Shown here: positions 9,938-22,269 of the stretch, one piece after another
How the letters are laid out: each line of letters opens with the position of its first letter
How positions within the stretch are numbered: position 1 is the first letter of the stretch
DNA from: Trichuris trichiura
Lineage: Eukaryota; Nematoda; Enoplea; Trichinellida; Trichuridae
DNA: 64,000 nucleotides
Direction of reading: 5' to 3'
Assembly: GCA_037903355.1 (NCBI GenBank)
Contig: JBAJFE010000042.1
Location: 2,492,001-2,556,000, forward strand
Notes under the pieces: generated by a model
Seen by the model: the letters and a program-made list of their open reading frames with translations, nothing else
Database searches by the model: none
What the model was told of the DNA's origin: nothing
Position numbers and translations under genes: made by a program

Positions 9938-12900
9938 ATGGGATTGTCGGACGAAGACGTAAAGAAGCAGCTGCGGCAGATGATCGCTTTTATTGAACAA
10001 GAGGCCAACGAAAAGGCTGAAGAGATCGATGCAAAAGCGGAAGAAGAATTCAACATCGAAAAGGTAAAGATAACGATTTGATCAATATTGTTATGATGTT
10101 TTCAAAGCGTAGAGTTTGTTGATTTCCATTTGCTAATCACTAGTCAAGCTAGACCTTATGGGAACTCGAAGTATCGAAGACGAACTTAATTCTGCTCAGC
10201 TTCTTTGTTAACGCATCTTTTGGCGTCAGTGTTGTTAACACTAAAGATTTTGCAGCCTTGCTGAACCATTATAAGAACAGAGCCGAATTTGCTTTGTGAG
10301 TAATCAATAGCTTCTGACATTGAAATTTCCAGTGTGAATACTTTGAATATTTTTATGCAAGAGCATTAGGAGGAATAAGCGTAGAGGTAATGCGATTATT
10401 TTCCAAAAGTGGACCTGAGCGTCTAATCGCCTAACAAAGAAATCAATGTCTCCGAGAGCCATCATAGCTAATTCAAATTACGCAGCTTTAGACTTTTAAA
10501 CTCAGCGTTTCATTGGCGCTGCGAAGACATGATTAGCCGTGGGTTGAATGGGGTTACTATTCCTAGTTACGCACGAAGCAATAGACTTCGGTCGATCTTT
10601 GGGACTGAGCTTAGCCTTATGTACTTCAGAGGCGGTCAAAGTCCCGAAAGTCGAAATCCCAAATGGACTAAAATTCCAATAGATCGAAATCCGGCAGTCG
10701 AAGATGCACTGTAAAGTTTGGTCTTGTGGCAGTTGTGCATTGGCATCTTTTAGATAAGAAATGTACTTGAGTAGAGGCGTTATTATTGTGGTCCAGTTTT
10801 TTAAATGACTAACTTCGAACAAGGCCACTAATAATAATGCCTCCGCTCAAGTACATTCCTTATCTAAAGGATGCCAATGCACAACCCGCCATAAGACCAA
10901 ACTTTACAATGCATCTTCGACCTCTTCAGGATTTTGATCCATTCGGGATTTCGACTTTCGGTATTTTGACCCTAACCTTATGTACTTTGATCTTTCTTCA
11001 CAACAATTAACTATTTTTCATGACTGTACCCACGTAATCAGGCCTTCTTATAACTCGGTATTTGCTCCTTTTACTGACGCAAAGACGTGGCTAAGGTTAG
11101 AGTTTTGCGAGCTCTGCCGTAAGTTACCGTACGTACCTTGAGAAGTCATAACTGCCAGTTTTATATTTTCGTTAAGTTCAGTAGTAACTCAGAGAAAGGG
11201 CAACAGTAGCAAAAATGCTAATGATCCCGCTGCAAGTGTAGCAGCGGGCACAATTGGTTAATTTTTGAACAACGGAATAAAAGTAGCATGCATCAGCAAG
11301 CCGTATATCAACAGAACTTGTCGAAACCTGGAATTTTTCCTAGCGAGCACGTCCAACTACAGTATGAAACCATTCAAGAGGTATTTCTACAACAGTTTCG
11401 CCCAAGCTATAAAGAGGACGAAGAAAAGAAGCTCTAGAGATTAACGAAGTGGCCAAGTGGTTAGGCAGATGCGAGACAAAAACTTGCCTTACTATGCGGG
11501 CGTTAGGGAGAGAAACCGCAAAATCTCAAGCAACATACCGTATACAAACGCGTGCAAGTCAGTTGCTCTATTTAAAGCGAAGCGAAAGTCAAGCCTGTTA
11601 CTAATGAGTTATCGTATTGCTGATCTGGCCAATAGACTCCCCATATCACTGCCAATTGAAACCGTTGATTTTGCTTCACTACTTTCTTCGTTCCTCACGT
11701 TCTATGCAATGAGGACCAGGCCAAAGTAATCTAGAAAGCTCCGGCTCTTAAAACGTTTGCTTTCCAACTGCCGTTAGACGAAGCATGCGATGTTCAGACC
11801 TTTTCATTAACTGCAACCAGTTCTGGCAATACATCTGTGCCTAGTTTTGCTTTTAGTCAAGAAGAGCATTTTATCTCCGCCTAGACAAAACACCTTGCTA
11901 AGCTTTGAACTGCGCTTTGTTGCACGCACTAATGTTTTGCCCGGGCGTCACAAAATTTCTGCTTATATTTTCTAAGCTGCTGGCATTAGTTTGGTGTGCT
12001 CATCCAAGTCATTCCGTTAGACTGTTTTGATAAATTTTTAAGTGTTGCTCGTTACGCGCCCATCACTCATACTGTAAGCTTTCCTGCCGTTGTACTCTGC
12101 CCTGACGTAAGCTTAAGCCGGAATAAAAGCTTAATATCTTGGCTTAGGCGTATGCAAGCGTAGAGCAACGCGGCCAACACGCTTGCTAGACAGGAACCTG
12201 CATTTTTGAAGTTACAGTATGACCATTGAGAGCTTAAAGCGGGAGAGGGGAACGTCTGTCCTGAGGCGATTCCATCCCACTCGCTGACTTGAGCATATGC
12301 TCAAATAAAGCTGGCTACGCTTTTTGGTCGAGTATTCTGTACGGCCCGCGAATGATCTTATAAACGTTCAAACGGCAGCAAAACAGTTCCTCACCCCTGG
12401 CTTAAACAAACAAGAGTAAAATTTCCTTCTCTTCAATTCTGCTTATCTTACTCTACTGGCAGAAGTAAAAGCGCCCTCCTTACCGCCGAAATCAGAGATT
12501 ACGTCTTCTGTGTATCTACAGTTACGCCTTCAGCGAAATTGACTACTGAACTCTTCAACTACGGAAGGTCTGGGGCGCCCCAGTCAAACAAAACCAAAAG
12601 TGATTGTTAGTCACTAACAAATGTCTGAGTTCATCGCATATGCAGAATCCCCGTTTAGAAGTGGAAAAGAACTGCGCGAATGGACCCATATTCATCTGAA
12701 AAACTGACATTTAAGGATATCAGCATGAAGTGCAAAAAGCTATGAAAGCAGAAGTCCGGGACGCTGTATTCGAAACGTCTGAATACCGGAGACTTTATAA
12801 TGGGTTAGGGAAGCAACCTGTAATCTGCCGTTTGTAGGCTTAATATGAAAAAAATAGGACAGCAATGATCAGACTTACGACTGCGGTCCAAGCATGAAAC

Positions 12901-15900
12901 GACCACAATAGCACGCAATAAATTAACTATGTCGCTGGTAATGTGCCAGATTGTTCGAATGTAGGATGCCAGAAAAAATTCTGTTCAGTAAGCGATAGTG
13001 CTACTATTGTTTTCATCATTCATTCGTACAGTGGCTCTGTCGTTCACTTCTATGAATTCTAATACCGAAACTTTCACTGTATAATTGCCTTTGACATCTG
13101 CCGTGAAAGTTTTTGCTTCAGCAATCTGCGCAGTAACGAAACCACATCTCTTCAACCAGCGGAGACGCAATGCTTAACTTTTCATTGTAAACCCAGTTTT
13201 TAATATATGTAACAAAAGATGCATATGTAACGAACAAACGTATCAGTCAGATGGTCAAATGCTGACTTTTCGTAAAGACCGGATGTGACGCAACGAGGTG
13301 ATGTGTTTTCATTTTTGGGTTTCCCATGCCTCTCATTTTTTGTAACCGTACTTGTAAAATGTTAAAACAAGCTTGCTACCGATGGGTGTACCAGCAAATT
13401 GTGATGAAATTCACAGAGAACAAACGTACGTAGCTTTCAGGAAGTTATAATCCCGCTGTTAGCGTAAGATAGGGAGAAGGAGGTGTTTACCCCCGTTAAC
13501 CGTATTTATAGAGGCCTCTTAAGGGGACAGTGGGCGTCATTAGCTCGGTATGGTGCAGCAGCGGTATTGACTGACGAGTATGAGTGTTGTTTATACTTCC
13601 CTCCAAGACCGAGCCGCTGAGATACCATCACTATTAATGCCTAGATACACAGCTTTTCCATACGTACAAAAATATAAGCAGTTTTAACTATGAGTCAAGA
13701 TCGCAATCACCAAATGGTGTGCATAAGCGTATGGCTGAGCCGGTACTAAGGGATTAACGAGGGTCACAAGCACAGTTCAGGCTTGTGCAAGTTTCGTGAG
13801 AAAGTGTGTTAAAGGAAAATTGCCTCATCAAATTAGCCCTTCAAATTGTCTTCGTGTGGCGCTGTCTCTGAATGAAATCTGTTGTTTCGGACAGACATTC
13901 ATCAACCTAGTAGTTAGTTTTAGTTACTTTCTTTAATTTTTCGAACAGCTCAGTTACTAGACAGCACTGTTTTCAACGGTAGTAAGCATTAAATTCTGAA
14001 ATTTTTAGAAGGCTGTGTCGCAGTTTTGAAAAAGCAAACTTCTTTGCGTTCCAAGTTATTTTAGTCTTTCCATTTTAGATTTTTCCTGTTAGATATATGC
14101 CCACTATTCATACCGTAAATGTGCAAAATTACCGAAAAATACCGGTTTTTATGGCGTCACTTTAACCTAGCCTCCTATTAGATGCTTGGGTGCGCTTCAC
14201 CGTTGCCATGTCATTACTCAGATTAGCCCAGGTTCCTGTGGTCGATGCATGACGGGGGCTAGTTAGCTTTCCCGCACGTTTCCTGACCCCTCTTTGGGCT
14301 ATTGATTCAATAAGGAGGTCAAGACTGAATGTGCGCAACTTAAGTGTAAACGGACTTAGAGAAAAATTCCCTCTGAGCAAGGGAGCACAACTGAAGAATT
14401 CTTACATTATAGCAAAACTGTTAAAAATCTTTTAACACGGTTTAACCCGTTTCTGTGAAGCTCTCGCGTCTAGTCGTGACCCGTCATCAGCGCAACGGGT
14501 GTCGCTCGCCGGGCGGATCTTCATGGATGCAATCTACTCCGTCTGACCAGCTCTGGCAGGGATAGTGAAATGGTCATATATAATTTTTTTCTTATCGTTA
14601 GTATCAGCCTTGCGCTCATGGTACAGTATGACTTGGCGCCTAACTGGAAAGGTCCTTCATTTCTATTTGATGAACTGATCTGTTCGTTAACGAGCGTCTA
14701 CCGTAAAAAGAATTCAAAACGTACGCTGCCACTGGGAAATCTCATTTACATAACGTATAACAGTGTGATTTTATAACTGTGCTTTCCAAACGGCGATATA
14801 TGAATGGCACCATTTAAAGCTTTCGTGTTGTGCATAAAGAATGCCAGGTTTGCTTCCATACTCTTCGTATTTCTGTTTAGTTTTGGTGCGTCAGTAGTTT
14901 ATCCAGTACTAAGGCTTCAGGAAGAACTGGCCGCATTTTTTAAAGTGTCAGCTGGCTGTTGTTGGACAGTATTAAGATGCGAATGACGGAATTAGCGGTA
15001 TTCGGGAAACCTCACCGTTCCCTTTGTAACTGAGAAATGACTTGTCTAACGCGAAGTTCTATTAAAGAATGCTTGCCGTCATCGTCTGCGACTCACAGAA
15101 TAGAATCACATAGTGCAGAACGAAAGAACAGTCGCTACATTGATGTCCAAAATCTTTGATTAGAACGTTCATAGTAAAATGTGAATAACTTCAGTTGCTA
15201 TTCGTGCGGATTTTTAGTAAACTAGCATTCACACCGACTCTTGCTTCAACCGAACATTTTATCCTACGCTTTTCCATTGCAGGGCCGAATCGTACAACAG
15301 CAGCGCACTAAAGTGATGGAATACTACGAACGCAAGGAAAAGCAGGTGGAATTGCAACGAAAGATTCAAAATTCAGCAATGTTAAATCTAGCTCGTCTGC
15401 GAATACTGAAGGTCACCGTTTGGATGGCATCGCTTACATTTTAGATGCTTTATTGTTTAGGCCCAAGAGGATCACGTAGAAAGCGTGCTAAACGAAGCAC
15501 GCTCTCGATTGTTGACAATCTCAAATAATCCCGAAGAGTACGCGAAAATATTGAAAAATTTGATCACTCAAGTAGCTTTTTATACGCTTTTCCCACTGCA
15601 GTGAATAATTTCTCTCATTTGCTAGGTGATCGTTCAGCTGCTTGAATCTCAGGTGAAAATACGCTGCCGTCAGAAGGATTTGTCACTTGTGGAACACTGC
15701 ATACCGGAATGTTTAGCCGAAGCAAGAAAATTATCCGCCAAAGATTGTCGCGTCACTATTGACAATGAGGAGTTTCTTCGTGACGATTGCAGTGGCGGCG
15801 TTATGGTTTACGCGCACGATGGCAAGATCTGCGTTGATTCAACTTTGGAAACTCGTTTGGACATGATCAGTCGGCAGGTAAGGCGACGGGTTAAGTGAAG

Positions 15901-15993
15901 CTGCGAGCCTTAACGTACTGCCCATTTCAGCTAATTCCTGATTTTCGCGTAGCACTGTTTGGCGCCAATCAGAACAGAAAGTTTATGGACTAG
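9938..15993 (+). CDS. ATP6V1E: V-type proton ATPase subunit E
   Basis: Five exons, 9938-10063, 15283-15411, 15461-15571, 15626-15877 and 15931-15993, give 226 residues, the length of the human subunit. Family signatures are clear: an N-terminal [13 protein letters not shown], the nearly invariant [20 protein letters not shown] segment, [41 protein letters not shown] and the C-terminal [13 protein letters not shown]. Subunit E forms, with G, the peripheral stalks that hold the catalytic V1 head against rotation. The long N-terminal helix is the stalk part and the C-terminal domain contacts V1. The first intron is unusual: 5.2 kb against 40-60 bp for the others, and it holds several repeat elements. 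The ATG at 9938 aligns with the family start although the frame is open a little upstream. All introns are phase 0. Confidence 0.96.
10596..10990. repeat. Fold-back element, family B (long imperfect inverted repeat)
   Basis: The left arm (about 10610-10795) and right arm (about 10826-10985) are reverse complements with scattered mismatches. Examples are GGTCAAAGTCCCGAAAGTCG against CGACTTTCGGTATTTTGACC, TTGTGCATTGGCATC against GATGCCAATGCACAA, and AAGTGTACTTGAG-like ends near the centre. The spacer is about 30 bp. It lacks the CTGANGA/GAAA core of the main family. It lies within V-ATPase E intron 1, and the frames read from it are by-products. Confidence 0.8.
12085..12185. repeat. Diverged copy of hairpin repeat family C
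   Basis: The hairpin GCTTAAGCCGGAATAAAAGC...CTTGGCTTAGGCG is followed by a GCGGCC tail. Layout and sequence resemble the repeats at 39898-40085 and 59098-59285: a CCTG-starting arm, a hairpin of GTAAGCC/GGCTTA words, then GGCCGC-like sequence. Confidence 0.5.
13262..13500. repeat. Old degenerate copy of the hammerhead-like fold-back family
   Basis: The left end GCAACGAGGTGATGTGTTTTC matches the family terminus. The internal block survives as GCTACCGATGGGTGTACCAG. The core at 13432-13464 reads, on the minus strand, CTAACAG for the first box and keeps GAAA for the second. It lies within V-ATPase E intron 1. Confidence 0.6.
14438..14560. repeat. Degenerate fold-back copy with hammerhead-like core
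   Basis: The terminus-like AACCCGTTTCTGTGAAGC is followed by a core at 14458-14492. On the minus strand this keeps CTGATGA and CGGGTC but has GAGA for the second box. The right arm is not recognisable. It lies within V-ATPase E intron 1. Confidence 0.55.
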
Positions 15994-16297
15994 TCGCCTT
16001 CTAGTCGTGTCAAATTCTTTGTGATTCGGTGTAGTGGCTGAAGTTGTTTAACGGAATCTATTCATACCATAGCTGCCAGCGCGCGTAGGCGAACTGAATC
16101 ATTGACGATAGAAATGTTTCAACTGCCGTAACGTTTCTTCATTCGTGTCCAACCGTTGATGCGGTAATTGGTTTTGTTGATTCGCTAGTGCAGTAAAAAT
16201 TTTTTTGTACACTTCTCACTGTCTACCTGTCGTAAGTCGCCTTCTGTTTATTCAACCCGTTGTTTTTGCTTCACGGCATTAATACAACTTATAATAG
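15994..16297. other. Gap: 3' UTR of V-ATPase E and URM1 upstream region
   Basis: This is 304 bases with no supported exon. Only a short promoter or 5' UTR for URM1 can fit here. Confidence 0.6.
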
Positions 16298-16612
16298 ATG
16301 TCGGAAGTGAACATCCAAGTTGAATTTTTGGGTGGATCTGAATTGTTGTTAAAGGACCGTAAAAAAGTGCACGACGTTACTCTGCCTTCCGATGAAGCTG
16401 AAAATTATACATGGACTGTCGGTCGATTATTGCCGTGGATTAAGAAAACTATGCTAGGCGATAAGGCGGCAATGTTAATACCGGACGATACAGTCAGGCC
16501 TGGCGTACTCGTTTTGATCAACGAAGTGGATTGGGAACTTAAAAATCGTCATGACTACGTGATTCAGCCAAATGATAAGATCACTTTCATATCCACATTG
16601 CACGGTGGCTAA
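16298..16612 (+). CDS. URM1: URM1 ubiquitin-related modifier (sulphur carrier)
   Basis: A single-exon gene of 104 residues, close to the usual 99-101, beginning MSEVNIQVEFLGGSELLL and ending STLHGG. The free C-terminal Gly-Gly is the defining feature: it is adenylated and thiocarboxylated by the E1-like enzyme UBA4/MOCS3. URM1 then donates sulphur for 2-thiolation of wobble uridine in tRNAs and can also be conjugated to proteins under oxidative stress. The beta-grasp pattern is intact, with TWTVGRLLPWIKK in the middle and VLINEVDWELKNRHDYVIQ before the last strand. It sits 305 bases after V-ATPase E on the same strand. Confidence 0.97.
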   Translation: MSEVNIQVEFLGGSELLLKDRKKVHDVTLPSDEAENYTWTVGRLLPWIKKTMLGDKAAMLIPDDTVRPGVLVLINEVDWELKNRHDYVIQPNDKITFISTLHGG

Positions 16613-19015
16613 GTCATACTTTAACAGTGTCACTGCGTCGTGACTTTGAGCCTAACAGCTATTGCATCGAAGGAAGCTTTTCCTCACAACGTATGTATCG
16701 GTTTTCCTTTGAAAATTGGTTTGTAAGTCACTAGCTTTCGGCATGTTTAACGTGTGTATATGCCACGTAGATGTCCGCTAAGCAGTGACGTTTCCATTAT
16801 TTGGAAGGTTTTTTTAAAATCTGATTAAAACCTGTGTATGTATCCAACTGACCTGCTAGGCAAGCTTAGTACCCTTATAACTGAGAAACATGCAGCCTTT
16901 ATGAGAGCGTTTGGGCTGAAGCCTTTGTTTCACGACTAGCAAAACTTCAAGTAATTGTTTGCCTGATGAAGGTGCTATTTTAAAAAATTAGTTGGAAGAC
17001 TACCAAAGTGTTTTCCGGTTTATCAAACTAAAATCTAAAAGCGGAGTCACCCTCAGCTGACAGTAACATTATCTTTGTGTCGATCCTCGGAAGTTCCAAT
17101 GTGCGTTTCGTGGCTAAAATGTTGTGACTGTAAGCTTAGTGTTTCGTAGATTCTGTTTGTTTTTATTCACCGCTGCAGTGAAAATAAGCAGGCTCTCTTG
17201 AACATATTCACGAATCACTTCTTTTTATCTTCTATTTGAATAGCTCAACTTATTCGCATTTGTAAAACCGTATAATTACGATATTGTTTTAAGAAAATAT
17301 TTTTAAGGCTTAGGTTATTTATCGCAGCCAGTTCAGCAAGTTTTGACAGTGAGCCGTTTTTTAAAAATGACGTTTTTACGAGACAACCTATTTTTTAACA
17401 AATTGGCTTTTGTTTTCCCAAGTTCTACGTGTTGGGCTATCGCCGCAGCTTACAGCCTTTTCAGGCAGGCTAAGAATTCATTTACGTTCTGAGAGGCACC
17501 GACTTCGGTCAATCGTTCACATCGAGGCACTCCCTGCAGAAGCTCCCTACCACTTTTGATTCATTGTTACCTAGGCATTGCATAAGGATTTCTAATTTCT
17601 GGTATTGTCTATTTCCGCGTCAAGTTGCATAAAACGGTGTGTCGAAGATAAGACTTTCCGGGTAGTCAGGCAGAGGGACAATAAAACAAGGATTGAGCAA
17701 ACGAAACTAAGATTTTTTCACTAACGTACATTAACCACTGTAGTGGCACACTTGCGAAATACTTGAAATCTTTGAAGCTCAACTTTGACCGGGGAAACTT
17801 GGAGAACAACCTAAGAGTTCTCTGGTATGTAATCTGTCCCATGACTTTTGTTTTTAATACGGAATACAATTTTGCTAATGTCGATCAGGTTTCTGTTTTT
17901 GTCCCTTGAATGGAATCCCTCTTCATTTCCGTAGAAAGCGAACTGTATCCATTACGCGTAGAGGTCTGAACATGCAGCGGACGCGATAAGGAGGTCTTAC
18001 CGTTGGTACTTAAGTTTAAGTTAAGTTCAGCGTGCGTTCGTGCATTCAGTAACGGGTCTGCAGTTCGTGAATAATTGCTGAGCTGTAATGTTATTGCACA
18101 AGCTGCACAGTCAGTGGCGTGAATTCGTTGAGTTGAGACGTAGGTGGTGTCTATTTTAAACTAAAAAAATGCACAGTGCGTTCGAACATTGCCGCATAAT
18201 GCAGTAGTGCTCAGCAACGCAAAAAACTGACGTTGATCAATGACAGATAGTTTTTGCTTACTCCTTAAGTCTGCTTTTCATTGAAATATAAATGCTTCCG
18301 TCAAGTTTTCACGTCAAGAGCTTTCCATGGTTTTTTTCCAATGTAATTCACTGTTTCTCAGGCACCTTCTTTCTGGTGTCCTAATTTAAGCAGAAGTTTC
18401 TCTTTCTCGAAGCAGCGAGCATTTCTTCTCCAAAGCAAATCCAACGCCTGCATTAAAGTATTTGCAGCAGAAACAGGCACTAATACAAGTGTCGACGTTT
18501 AGCGTATTTGCAATCGCTACAGATTGAATCAGTCGGCTTAATTTCCTTGTCGAGGTTGGATCCAGGACAATGAAAAAAGTTTACCTACGATTGGGTCGGT
18601 GTTACCGTATTTCCCCCATACGAAGACCTAGTCTTATATTTATTTTTCCTTCAAAAAACATGGCAGGGCTTATTTTCCTAGTGGTGTATCATGATTTCAG
18701 GTACCACACTGTACAGTTGTTCATTTATCTATGCGCAGAAGCCCATACGAAGCGTAAATGTAAAGGAAGAAATATATCGAAGCACCTAGAAGAAGAACCA
18801 TGAATGTAAGGCTGGAAAAATGATGAAATAGCTACGTTTGTTCAAACACAATCATTTCATCATTTTCTGGGACGTCTTCATGAATCTCCAAATTCTGACT
18901 TCTGGCCTGAATTTCTTGCGACTTCGTTTCTTGCAGTACCATTGAGCCCAGCCTCTCGTGTCTTGCAATATAGCTCTACTTAAACGAGCATTTCTTGTCC
19001 AAGTTCAAGTTCTTG

Positions 19016-19245
19016 TCTTGTCCGTCAGCATGGCATTACTATCATTGCTGACGACGGGACAACGTTGGTCCCGAAAGCTCTGAATCTGCTAAGTGTTTAT
19101 TCTGAATTTTTTCCTTCATAATTGCTCATCCATTCGTTGGTAAGGCACTTGCTTCAGTTTTATTTCAGACATTATTAACGGGCTAGACAAAGCCGCATTA
19201 CAGAATTTACCATCATGAAAATCCACCGACCCGTTAAGAAGCACC
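19016..19245 (+). repeat. Single-armed copy of the hammerhead-like element, intact right end
   Basis: From left to right: a truncated left arm (TTGTCCGTCAGCA), the complete core at 19048-19078, the variable arm, the internal block GCTCATCCATTCGTTGGTAA at about 19127, TTTATTTCAG, and the right terminus ATGAAAATCCACCGACCCG then TTAAGAAGCACC. It is the clearest copy for defining the right-hand end of the unit, because the other arm is nearly absent and folding cannot have copied it. Confidence 0.8.
19048..19078 (+). ncRNA. Hammerhead-ribozyme-like core
   Basis: CTGACGA is followed by CGGGAC, a 7-nt loop, GTCCCG, then AAAGC. Stem II is perfect. A candidate stem III is AGC, a 9-nt loop, GCU followed by A, which would give a CUA cleavage triplet. 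Stem I could not be assigned by eye. Confidence 0.45.
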
Positions 19246-22200
19246 TAGTCTTCAAGATCTTACAAATGCAGATGTACCAAAGCGCCTCAGTTACTCGTAA
19301 ACTCTACAGTAGAAGGACTTAACCATCTAAAAGCTGTCTATTTTAAGATATGATACGCCCGTCGCATTTTCCAACGGATCTGCTAAATATATGCCTCTCT
19401 AGAGGATGATCGCAATTGGGCCTTATTTTCAGGGAGGACTTATTATAGGGAAACAGTATCAATAGTAAGTCGTACTTTAGGTTTCCGCGATTAACCATTA
19501 GAAGGTGACCGAGAAAAGTAAATTGCACCAGTTGAGCTCTGAAACTGTGCTCAACTACAAACGAAGAAGATAGAAAGGAACTTAGAATCTTTGGTCACCA
19601 AAGTTCACGCAACAGCAGTTCTCCTCTTCTTATAGCACTCACCCGCATGAACACCTTCTTTCGGCGAGCGTATTGCTCATTAAGCGCCGGCATTCCACAT
19701 TGGTAGTTCGTTGGTGTCTCCCAAGGGGATGCTAAGATTTTTAGCTGCTGTGAATAACTAAAGAAGGCACCACGTTTTATTAGCTGCTTGAAATGATTAG
19801 TCGTTTTGCAGATTTATTAGAAAAATCATAGTCTCTACACAAAATATCCAAAGTAGCTGCCTTAATTACGCGGGTAGTTATGCATGAACTTGTTAAAGTT
19901 TGACTCACCAAAGTTTCTCCTTAAACGACCTCGGCAGTTGGTCGACTTTTCTTTCGTTATTCAGGTGATGCCAGAAGTTGATGCGTTCGTTATAAGAGAT
20001 TGACTCGCCTTGAAGTTGTTGCTCTTTACAGTGGTGTACTATCATTAGCAAATGACTTATTGCAGTTGCTAGCCAGTGTAGTCTGCTCATCAAGAATACA
20101 CACTAATAATAGTTTCTGACTGCGCATAGTTTCCGTGTGTCAGCTCCCTGATGCTTCAAGGGCCGTATGTAAAGCACACCTACGGCTTGGCTGTTTATCC
20201 CTCCATTTTTTCAATTTGTTTCAGGCGATGAATTTGTTACGATTATGAAGTTCTTTATCGTTTTTACACCCCGCATTATTCAACTTTGTATTTAGTGGCT
20301 TTGACGAAAAGTTGTTAGCGGCACACAGAGTGATTCTCTCGCCAAAGTGTTCAAGAGCAGACATGCTGCAGTTTTCAGACTTTTATTGCCTTTGGAATAT
20401 TTACGGTTGTCTAGTGCTGCGTGTCTGGGATCTGATCTAAGCTTACGGGCAACGGCGTTCATGTTTTAACCACATCTGATGCAAATAGCACGAGGACAAA
20501 TTTACAAAGTATTGTACGCGGGGTTTTCCCGCTTTAGACGACAGGGCAGTGCTCAAGAAAGCTCTGGATATTGTTATATTTTAGATTTGTAATTCTGTTT
20601 AAGAAAATGTCTACCCCTCCCCTCGTGAGCATCATGTGAAGCGGCTTGTGACTACTCATCGTGCTTTCTACTGTTAGTACTGGCACTTTAGTGCTGCTTC
20701 CTTCTCTTGGGCATATTTTATGCGTGAGTGCATGAGAACAGGTTTGTTCCATTGTGCATTTTCACCGGGATGGAAAGTTGCATTTGAGTGTACGTGAAAC
20801 TTTGAGTGTCTTCGCATGCCAATAACCCATTTCTAAAGAAATTATGAGGCATTCTATTTCGCATGCCTTCTTGATTGCAACAACTGTGCTTCAGTTGGTT
20901 CAGGCTGGAGTGTGTTGGCAAACAGGAAAAAAATTCGCTCGTTCGTTTTTCCAGTCACAATTTTTTCCAGCGACATCCTTCAGTCATTGTAGTCGAAGTA
21001 ATAACGCCTTATCTTACTAGTAAATCACTATTCACTTGGCAGATGCTGATGAAGGGACACATTTGTTCCCAAAGCAGCCTCCCGTGATTTGCCAATAACT
21101 AAGTAGGCTATCGAAGGGAGTTAGGATAAAAGCTAATGCAGCCGTTACGAAATCTTGCGTTTTTAATTCACTCATACGTTAACAATGTATCCAACTGTAC
21201 TCGCGGAGAACGAAAGTGCCATAGCCTTGGCAACCCGCTGAATAGCTACCTAGATTTGCGTAATTCATCTACGAACCCTCACGAATCCATGGTTAATTTT
21301 AAAACCAACTTTTTTAAATGAGTGAAGTTCAAGTACAAATACTATCGTATTATCCTTCTGTTTTCACCCGTTACAATACGAATTAGTGCATGTGCAGTGT
21401 TCTATTAAAATCAATTCTTCTCATTAGAAGCAACTAATGAACGGAAAACGTTTTTGCCTCCTTAATAGCCAATTTCGGAAGTAACTTAATTTCGCGTCGC
21501 AGCTGCAGGTCGTAAGCGATAGAGCATTGAAAAAGCGTTGGCGGCTTTCTTGCTTTTGAAGTAAAAAACTGTAGTACTGCGTTTTATTTCAAACGCTTCA
21601 CTGGCACAAAACTGAGGTTTAAGTGGGCAATAAATGTTTCGAAACGTTCACCGTCATAAAAAACGATTGTGAAATGTCAGGAGACGTCAGTGTATTCTTC
21701 GTGTATCATTTCTCGCGAATGAATATTGAAAGGATCATCGTTCTTTTTCAGTGATCATATATCTTCAGCAAAAGTTCATGCTACAGCATTTGGTTAACCT
21801 TTCTGCATACAATACCTTTTTTTAAGATTTCTTTGGACGAAGCCTAGTTGCCATAGCGCTCCCCATAAGTAATGTGACGACTATTTGACCAACTGCGTCA
21901 AGCAGTAAAACCAGTTAGTGTTAATTGACGTTGGTTTTTCACATGCAGTGATTGCGGAGCCGTATTCAGTGTTGAAACTATAATATTTTATTAACATGTG
22001 TTCCTGCTGCGACAAATCAATTGCCGCTTTCGTTCGTCGCCAAAGATTGGTTGCATACGTGACCCATTTTGCCCTGTTTTAGCGTCTCATGGACAGGAGA
22101 AACTGGTTTATGCAGATTAGATGAAAACTACGAAGTCGACGACAGTCGTTTTAAAGGGTTTGTTTTGTCTCTAGGGAGCGCTCAGATTTCTAAGCTACAA

Positions 22201-22269
22201 TACTTGCTAGGGGCAGCAGAACTTTCGGGACGATGCTGTAAACATGTACCTCCTTTAGGCTTATAGCTA

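Larger units (their letters stand above)
16613..22269. other. Gap of 5.6 kb: no supported gene, one solo repeat arm
   Basis: It contains AT-rich, low-complexity sequence and one hammerhead-like element at 19016-19245. A small palindrome around 18818-18866 (AAAATGATGAAAT / ATTTCATCATTTT) is visible. Short frames at 17666, 18570, 20534 and 20875 have no family resemblance or splice logic. The OATP promoter must lie at the right end. Confidence 0.5.
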
